Position numbers and translations under genes: made by a program. Shown here piece after piece: positions 57,591-64,000 of a stretch of DNA of 64,000 nucleotides. The DNA is from Gamarada debralockiae (Eukaryota > Ascomycota > Leotiomycetes > Helotiales > Hyphodiscaceae), in NCBI GenBank assembly GCA_002803225.1, contig NXFV01000809.1, forward strand, positions 16,098-80,097, in the 5' to 3' direction. The notes below the pieces were generated by a model that was given only the letters and a program-made list of their open reading frames with translations, ran no database searches and was not told where the DNA came from. Position 1 is the stretch's first letter, and each line of letters begins with the position of its first letter.

Positions 57591-58805
57591 CTATTTACAG
57601 CAGACCTCAACCAGAGGTTCCCATTTCTCCTGAAGCAGAAATTCCAGCATGAGCATGCTTGCCATGAACATGAGTACCAACCCTTCCAGTCTCCACCGGC
57701 AAATCCAAAGACAAATCGCCGCCTGCATAGCTCTCTCAGCAGCCGTAGGCCCACTCGGCGCCATAGCCGTTCCATCTACACCTCTTTTAAACGAGCTGCC
57801 CGCATACATATGCGTCGGCTCAGGAGGCTGAGGAGTATCATAATAAGACTCCGATTCCATCCACACCTCCAGCTCCTCGTCTGTAAGATACGCATCTAGT
57901 GTATCCATGACTTCAAAATCTGCGTCTGCAAACTCGACAGTGATTTTCCCTGCGAGGGCGGATTGTGCGTTACTGCGCTTGAGATAATTTGCGGATGCGA
58001 CGTCTTGTGGTAGCGTGATGAGGTAGTAGGGATCTACGTCGTATCGGCTGACGGGCCAGCGGAATGGGATATCGAACATTCTGCACAACTTAGAGGGTGT
58101 CGTGTCAGTTAGAGAGGGGTGATTGAGACTTATGGGTCATCGCGTATGCCGCGGAATCCGTGGTCGCTCACAGTAGATACCTTGTCAAAGCCTCTGACCC
58201 CCTTGTTGTTGGTGGTATAATGCGAGAACGTCGCTGTCAGATTACAAGTCAGTCATTCAGCTTTATGAGTTGTTCTCTATTCAGAAGATGACACACTCCA
58301 GCACAAGCTACCGGGCATCTGAGAGTCGAACTACGAGGGCTTATCGTTAGCTGTAATTATGTGAAGGGTTGGTTTCTAATGCTTACACTATATTTCTGTA
58401 TGAAGTGTTGTTCAACGCCGAGTGCATTGCCGCGATTGACTTGCGCATACGGTTCAAATTTCCAAGTTCCAAGTGGATCAGGTTTCTTGTTTGCTTTTCT
58501 TAATGCTGAGCAGGGCAACCAAGAGGCCATTGTTTAAAATGAACTCCTATCTACGACGTTAGTCGGGTGCATACAATAGTTTGCAGACTTTCATAGTATC
58601 TTGTAATCCGTTTGCAGCGCCGTTGACAAGCCGGACAACTTGAGGATTAGGAGCCTTTGCCTCGAGCAATACGCCCATGGGAAACTCGTCACTGTTGAAA
58701 TCAGAACCTCAGACACTAATTAAGCTTTCCGATGGGATTCACTTACACTTGACATCGTCTTTGCTGGGATTCAAGCAAGGAAGCTTAGTAATGTCAGCCG
58801 AATAT
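57591..58805 (-). pseudogene. NucA/NucB-type DNase domain protein, truncated and splice-damaged
   Basis: The minus strand carries coding blocks in order: ITKLPCLNPSKDDV (about 58795), DEFPMGVLLEAKAPNPQVVR with LVNGAANGLQ (about 58690), MASWLPCSALRK then LGTWKFEPYAQV (58530 on), HFIQKY, TTFSHYTTNNKGVRGFDKVS then SDHGFRGIRDDP (about 58170) and MFDIPFRWPVSRYDVDPYYL (58079 on), ending at 57591. The DEFP and QVVRLVNG blocks resemble fungal proteins with a NucA/NucB deoxyribonuclease domain. Two introns needed to keep frame begin with AT rather than GT: 58133-58081 (CC|ATAAGT, acceptor GTGCAG, branch CTAAC) and one starting at about 58603 (CAAG|ATACTA). A TAA precedes MASW. The 5' part is missing; the promoter of the next gene begins there. 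The family call is moderate. Confidence 0.55.
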
Positions 58806-58967
58806 GAGCCGCGGATGAAATTTGCTTAATGCATCGCCACACGCCAGCTGGGGTGGAAAAGGGGTATTTCCCGCCTCAAGTACCCCTGAGTACCCCTTGT
58901 TTTCTCGCTTAAGCGGTTAAATCTTGGCACCATCATTCTGCCGAATTTCAAACCCACAGACAATAAC

Positions 58968-60646
58968 ATGCCACCCATTCAACTTCATGCCGTTGCGAAA
59001 CTGCCTTTTTGGATCTTGGTGGGACTTCTCACTGCTTGGGTGCTAGTAAACTGTTCAAGCTCCTCCAACACAACCCGTACAATGTCTACCTCCTCCGAAT
59101 CTGGGGCCGAATCACGTGCCTTCGACGTCTCGAGATGTATCCAACTGCACAACAAACTCGTCCAAGTGGGCTGGGAAGGCAGCGGCCACGACTTCGAAGA
59201 TGCTGAGATGTCGACTTGGTGGGACATGTATGGCGCAGAGTGTGACGGGCAAGATCTCACTCCGCGCCTTATACCCGAACTCGTCTCCTACCTGAAAGGA
59301 GCTCTGCTAGTCGACCCCGAGGAGGCAGGACCAGATTCTGCATATCAAAATTTATTTTATTACGTCCAAGGTCTGGCGATACCGGAGACGATACTTTCAG
59401 AGAATTTCATTCTGGAGGGGTTGGATGAGGAACAGCCGAGATATGTGTTGTTGTATCATGTAACGGATCTCAAAAGCCATCCTTGTGGGATCGTGTGAGT
59501 GCCGAATGGCATTGTGTTGGGAATTTGACTGATGGGTATTTTAGATTCGACCAACAAACTCGGAAGGCTAGGACTATTTTCTCGCTGACGATCGATGATA
59601 CGATTGTCGCTGAAGAAGATAGACCATGGATGCCTCTCCAAACGATCTTAGAACAGTATCTCGATATGATTGAGCTTGGAAAGGTCATTGTAGCCACAGG
59701 AGATGATTCTCATGCCGATTTGGACGATGATGGAGATGAGGACTTGGCGGATGAAGAAAAGCTGAAAAAGGAGCGAGCTCCATGGATTCTTCAATCACAC
59801 AGCAAGAAGATCTTCGACCGGACACTCACCGCATATCAAAACTTAATCCAGGCAATTGAAGACCGGATGCCTGATCCCTCAGACTCGCCTCCTTCATCTC
59901 CACCTCGGAAGCGGCAACGTGGTGAACAAGAACCTATCACAGCAGAAGGGACGCAGGATTCCTTCGCTCAAGCCATCGCAACCTTGATCTCCTCCAACCA
60001 AGCACCAGAAATCTCATTTATCATCAAATTTCTCGGCCAGATCACTCCCCCATCTCGACCATCCCTCAAGTTCCTCGCACCAGGATTGCGCCTTCCTACC
60101 CCAGAGTCATTATCAAATCAACCATTCCAACATATCGATTTCCACACAAGCAGATACTATAATCCCATCCTCCTCTTCCCCACCTCCAACGACGAAACAA
60201 CCACATTTCCAGAGCAAAATCACAACCCCTTCCCGTATCCCTACGAACAAGACCGCGACTCGTACTCCTCCGGTCTCTGGATCAGCGAATCCAAGCTGGA
60301 AGGCGGAGATTTCGACGATTCATGTCGGCTACTTCTACCACGACATGCGATTGAGCAAGGAGGAGGGGAAGATACAGAGCATTTTGCGAGAAGCACCGAT
60401 GGATTTATTTTGGAGGATGGTGATGGGGAGGGTTTGTCGGCTGGGTTGTATCAGACGAGCTGTAATCCGTTTATTTTGAGACATGAAGTTGAGCTTTTTA
60501 GGGTGTTGGAGCATTGGGTGCAAATGGTGGAGAGTGGGAGGTGGAACGTTGGGGCTGAGGGGGTGGGTGATGGGGTTGAGAAGTGGAGGGAGGCTGATGA
60601 GAGCGAGGAGGGTAGCGAAATGTATAGGTTGAACCTTAAGTGGTAG
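58968..60646 (+). CDS. Conserved fungal protein of unknown function
   Basis: Two exons, 58968-59494 and 59545-60646 (50-bp intron, donor GT|GTGAGTGCC, acceptor ATTTTAG), giving 542 residues. From the first ATG there is a hydrophobic N-terminal segment (LPFWILVGLLTAWVLVNC) that would act as a membrane anchor; a second ATG 37 codons later (MSTSSESGAES) would give a soluble protein, and I cannot decide between them. Features: a Trp-rich acidic region (STWWDMYGAECDGQDL), an Asp/Glu cluster (DLDDDGDEDLADEEKLKKE), and a basic segment in a Pro/Ser stretch (SPPRKRQRGEQEP) that could be a nuclear signal. No catalytic motif seen. It is the only intact gene in the right 9 kb. Confidence 0.75.
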
Positions 60647-61297
60647 GTTCGCAGGCACATTGGGGATCTGGCTGGACTTGTAGCATTGGAGAATCATGTA
60701 CAATTTTCACCCAAGGTCTACGAAGCACGTGACTTGCAGTTGCACTTGAAAGTTGGCACTGTGGGTTTGAGTGTAACACTCTATGGGTCGAGAACAACTC
60801 TGCCTGTCCATAATTCTACCAGACAGTATGTTTGAGTATCAGAAATGCATCTTCAGCTCGAATTATGACTTTCAACAAGTAGTGGAGAGGAAGTCCCACC
60901 AACCACAGTAGTGGGATGGGAAATCGCAGCGAATGACTTTTGGGCGTATTAGGACACAACTTCCGCATTCGCGACAGCGGAGGTAATGTAAAAACAGGAG
61001 GATACGATCCGGATCTTGTACCCAGAAGTGAGGAAAAGGAGCTCCGTTTCTAGGCCTACTATAACTGGACGCCACACTCCGCGCAGGTAGGCAGCCTGCA
61101 TCATCGGCACCACTATAATTTCCGTGCGTAGGACAACCCATCAATCAGGTGCCCTCAAAGAGGCCAATCCAATTTTATATAGTGAACTGGGGCTTTTCAT
61201 CTTTTCGTCGACATGTGGTGGTACTGGTCACAAGATTGCCAGAGTGGATGACAATCACCTTACACTGGATGCGTATGTTGTGTTCGAACTTGTTGGC
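60647..61297. other. Intergenic
   Basis: About 650 bp between the unknown gene and the permease relic, presumably the 3' UTR and the old permease promoter. Nothing else seen. Confidence 0.5.
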
Positions 61298-62905
61298 ATG
61301 ATTGAGGTTGGATATTACCAAGACTTCGGACGAAAGAGTCTAGATGTCAAAATATCCCACCCACAGTCTCTCGAGAATTGTGAAAACCCAAAGCCAGCGA
61401 TCATAGAGGACAAGAGCTCAGGCTCCGACAATCTTGGTGCAGGATTTGAACATGTCGACATTGTATTGAAAGAGATCGGCAATATCACGCGTCTCGACTG
61501 GTCGTTGTCTGCTGAAGAAGATTGCATGATTCTGAGGAGAATCGATATGTGGTATGTATTCCGTTATTTAGATGTTGCAAGGTAGTTGATGTCGCGACAG
61601 CTTGCTTCCGGTGCTGGCTCTATCGTATTTCCTCCAATTCCTCGATAAGACAGCAATGAGCTACACGGCAATACTCGGGTTGCGTACCGATCGCCATCTC
61701 GCTGGGCAAGGGTATCCGTAGGTAGCGAATGTCTTCTACTTCGGGTACTTCGCATTTTCGTACTCAGCTTCCCTTATCATAGTTCGCTTTCCTATGGGAA
61801 AGATTTTGTCAATATCCGTGTATGCATTCCTTTCCAGATCTGATAGCAGAACTGAAGCTGTAGTAAGTTCTTTTGGGCTAGCATTTTGATATTCACCGCT
61901 GCTGCTCACAATACTGCTGGTTTGCAAAGCGCACGATTCTTTTTTTTGGCGCTATAGAAGCATTTATGACTCCTGACTTCAGCATTATAACATCGATGTT
62001 CTACAAGCGGATAAAACAGCCTCTTCGATATACTGCGTGGCTTATGGGAAATGTTGCCGCTAGAATTTTCGGTGGCCTTATTGCGTATGGAATTGGCCAC
62101 ATAGATAGCATCCCGTCTTAGAAAGTTAGTGTCGTAGTCAATTTGCCATCTACAAGCTAATAGATTTTAGGCTATTTTTCCCATCTTCGGAGCTGCGACT
62201 CTCGCGTAGTCGATCATACTCTTTTTGCTGCTTCCAGACACTCCAATAAAGCTTGGTTTCTCTCGAAGAGGATCGTATAAAGGCTATCGAGAAGGTGCGA
62301 CGCAATATAACAAGTATCAAGAACAATAAATAGAAGAGAGTGCAACTAGTGGAGACTCTGTTAGATCCGAAGTCGTAGCTCATCGTCTTTATCGCCCTAT
62401 ACGAAATTATTCCGAATAGAGGGACCAGCAGCGTAGGTTATGACTTTTTGTCACATATACTTCTGATGCTAATAGAGAACTTGCAGTTTGGTTCGATTGT
62501 CGTCAACGGAATAGGATTCTCAATATTCAACAAGTTGCTAGTATCTACGCTGGCTTCTGTCTTCTAAAGCGTTTTCGTTATTGTGGCCTGTGGAGGCAGT
62601 TCGTTAATGGAGAAGGCTCGAATATACTACCATAGTAATTGGCATATAAGAGAATAGTCGGAGGTCACCGCAAAATTCCTGAAAAAGTTGAGGACAACTT
62701 TTAGAATTTGAAAACGGGTGGTGAGAAATAGTATTTGGGCGTCGAGTCTTTAAAGTGAGGAGGGACGTTTTTCGGTAACAAAAGGTAAACCGGACAACGC
62801 CGCTACTATTCTCTTATGTGCCAATTACTACGGTAGATGACTCTCATACTAGCGATCTCAGTCATCGGAGCTGTTATGATACGAGAAGTCGCAAATAAGT
62901 ATAAC
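61298..62905 (+). pseudogene. Dal5-type MFS permease pseudogene, 5' part
   Basis: Allantoate/nicotinate-type anion:cation symporters of the major facilitator family import vitamins or nitrogen compounds. The N-terminal part is almost clean: EEDCMILRRID, a 49-bp intron at 61552-61600 with a GTATGT donor, then LALSYFLQFLDKTAMSYTAI, LGLRTDRHL and FYFGYFAF. Further on the frame breaks repeatedly but keeps family blocks: IITSMFYKRIKQPLRYTAWL and FGGLIAYGIGHI (about 61980-62100), LLLPDTPIKLGFSREDRIKA (about 62230) and FGSIVVNGIGFSIFNKLLVS (62491). The match ends around LMEKARIY at 62625, where a MITE-like element is inserted, and a short piece (MTLILAISVIGAVM) follows at 62838-62905. The C-terminal quarter is absent on this strand. 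Confidence 0.82.
62627..62836. mobile_element. MITE-like element with about 32-bp terminal inverted repeats
   Basis: The left end (62627 on) reads ctacca-tagtaattggca and continues tataagagaatagt; the right end (to 62836) is its reverse complement apart from two transition mismatches within 32 bases. Total length is 210 bp, with no coding capacity. It interrupts the permease relic. The base pair before the left end is TA and after the right end AT, so a target duplication is not clear. Confidence 0.8.
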
Positions 62906-63151
62906 TAGAACCTTCGGTATGAGTCATACTAGGTGGCAAATACAGGGTTCAAAAGTGTATATATAGAGCACTTCCTACTGTTAATAGATAATCACTGAAA
63001 AACCAACAATATTAATTATCGGGAATATACGAAATATTAGCATAAACTACGAAGGATGGTAAGAAAGAACTCGATACTCTAATATTGACATTTATCAATT
63101 TAATCAATTCCAAGACTTCCTTTTCATATATTATTCAGACTAACTTCCCAC

Positions 63152-63580
63152 TTAATACACGTACCTAAACTGCGATAATTCTCGATCAATCTTGTCCAAT
63201 AAGTGCAAAGCGGTTTCGAAAACCTCGAGCTCATTTAAATGCGCCACGGCAGCCTCTCCAAGACGATCTCTCCTCCGCTTCTTCCAAAGAAAATAGAACC
63301 TCATTACACTGATTAATACCGTACCCATAGAGAAGCCCGATGCAAACCCAAAATTATAAATTGGCGCTTTTCTTGCGAAAAATAACTAAGGTCCTATGAT
63401 GTTACCAACGCAATACGCTATAAAGATCTACCCTTTAATCAGTCGCTATTCAATATTTATGGAGGTAAAGAATCTACCATTGCATTCATAGTGGCCTTTC
63501 TGGTAAAGCCTGCCGTATTTCCTAAGACCAAGATAAAGCCAAGCGCAGGTTGGCAGTAAACTTCGCCGCCAAGCATTATC
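63152..63580 (-). pseudogene. Dal5-type MFS permease, C-terminal fragment in inverted orientation
   Basis: The minus strand reads LGFILVLGNTAGFTRKATMN then a 50-bp GT-AG intron (63477-63428), then IFIAYCVGNIIGP, a TAG, LFFARKAPIYNFGFASGFSM and GTVLISVMRFYFLWKKRRRD, ending at 63152. These are the last three membrane spans and the cytosolic tail of a Dal5-type permease. The piece is nearly exactly the part missing from the plus-strand relic at 61298-62905. Only one internal stop is visible, so it is better preserved than the middle of the 5' relic. Confidence 0.82.
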
Positions 63581-63770
63581 CTTATAAACCTTGTCCACTT
63601 GTGCGTACGCCTAGTGCACTAGCGCCCTAGCGCGTCTGATGAGTATATTAGATTTCGTGTACTCGTAGAACCTTTCTCTTCTCTCTTTAGCTTAGTATTC
63701 TCGTAAATACAGTACCTTCTGCATAGCATCCCCTCTGTGAGACTCCTTTATGCAGAGCTATCACATCAAA

Positions 63771-63800
63771 ATGGCATCTGCTACAGGAGTTTTAAGTAAC
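63771..63800 (+). other. Possible first exon of a truncated gene
   Basis: An ATG in good context (caaaATGgc) encodes MASATGVLSN and ends at a consensus donor, AAC|GTAAGT, at 63801. Only 37 bases later the perfect inverted repeat begins, so the downstream exon is either beyond the window or was cut off. It may be chance. Confidence 0.25.
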
Positions 63801-63837
63801 GTAAGTCATGGCGTAATGCGTCTAATGTACCTTTATA

Positions 63838-64000
63838 TACAAATTTATATGTAAAGGTACTTAAAAGACCCAAATTTAAAATTATAATAACTTATATAAA
63901 CTAATTATATATTAAAGGACTAAGCCTAATAATGTGTATTATATAAGTTATTATAATTTTAAATTTGGGTCTTTTAAGTACCTTTACATATAAATTTGTA
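63838..64000. repeat. Perfect 62-bp inverted repeat with 39-bp loop at window edge
   Basis: The left arm is 63838-63899 and the right arm 63939-64000; the right arm is the exact reverse complement of the left over all 62 bases. The loop (63900-63938) is 39 bases and AT-rich. A smaller imperfect palindrome (gtaccttta to taaaggtac, 63827-63860) is nested at the outer end of the left arm. Because the right arm ends at the window edge, the true arms may be longer. It could be a MITE end, a foldback element or a cruciform-forming subtelomeric repeat. Confidence 0.9.

Noticed and set aside
63600..64000. Telomere or centromere
   Set aside because: No TTAGGG-type array and no satellite is visible; AT-richness and decayed genes alone only suggest a subtelomere-like region.

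Overview
The window is nuclear DNA of a filamentous ascomycete (Pezizomycotina). Coding regions are broken by short GT-AG introns of about 43-105 bp with CTAAC-type branch sites, and the recognisable genes are fungal: VPS10, ATP synthase alpha, JAC1, PTC7, an MNN10-type mannosyltransferase and a HET-domain relic. Gene style and the small membrane-protein families fit Leotiomycetes, but that is an inference. No tRNA, rRNA or telomere repeat was recognised. All exon boundaries were read by eye from splice signals and reading frame, so they are predictions.

Layout. 0-5.2 kb: the 5' two thirds of VPS10 (minus, running off the left edge) and a conserved protein of unknown function. 5.2-8.9 kb: a long stretch without a convincing gene. 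8.9-15.2 kb: a radical-SAM lysine 2,3-aminomutase-like gene (minus) and the six-exon ATP synthase alpha gene (plus). 16.4-19.4 kb: a large GAF-domain protein whose two coding introns appear to be GC-AG and whose C-terminus carries an alternating tandem repeat. 23.1-25.8 kb: a divergent pair, a GT17 N-acetylglucosaminyltransferase and a PQ-loop membrane protein. 26.0-29.4 kb: a tandem array of four diverged copies of a small unrecognised gene family, one of which can be spliced into an intact frame. 29.6-33.0 kb: core genes again (PTC7 phosphatase, an HTH protein resembling a transposase DNA-binding region, JAC1).

34-44 kb is a decayed accessory block: a HET-domain pseudogene, a degenerate multi-pass membrane gene, a 2EXR-domain pseudogene and another multi-frameshift relic, with one intact single-pass membrane protein among them. 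44.6-52.9 kb returns to intact genes (a cysteine-rich protein, a 1191-residue N-glycosylated membrane protein, MNN10). The right end (54-64 kb) is AT-rich and subtelomere-like: a decayed cytochrome P450, a NucA/NucB-like gene with apparently damaged splice donors, one intact unknown gene, a Dal5-type MFS permease whose 3' part lies in inverted orientation, a 210-bp MITE-like element and a perfect 62-bp inverted repeat that reaches the window edge.

Functionally, the intact genes serve mitochondria (ATP synthase, Fe-S cluster co-chaperone, PP2C phosphatase, possibly the aminomutase) and the secretory pathway or cell surface (VPS10, GT17, MNN10, glycosylated membrane proteins). The decayed genes are typical fungal accessory functions: allorecognition, P450 and transport.
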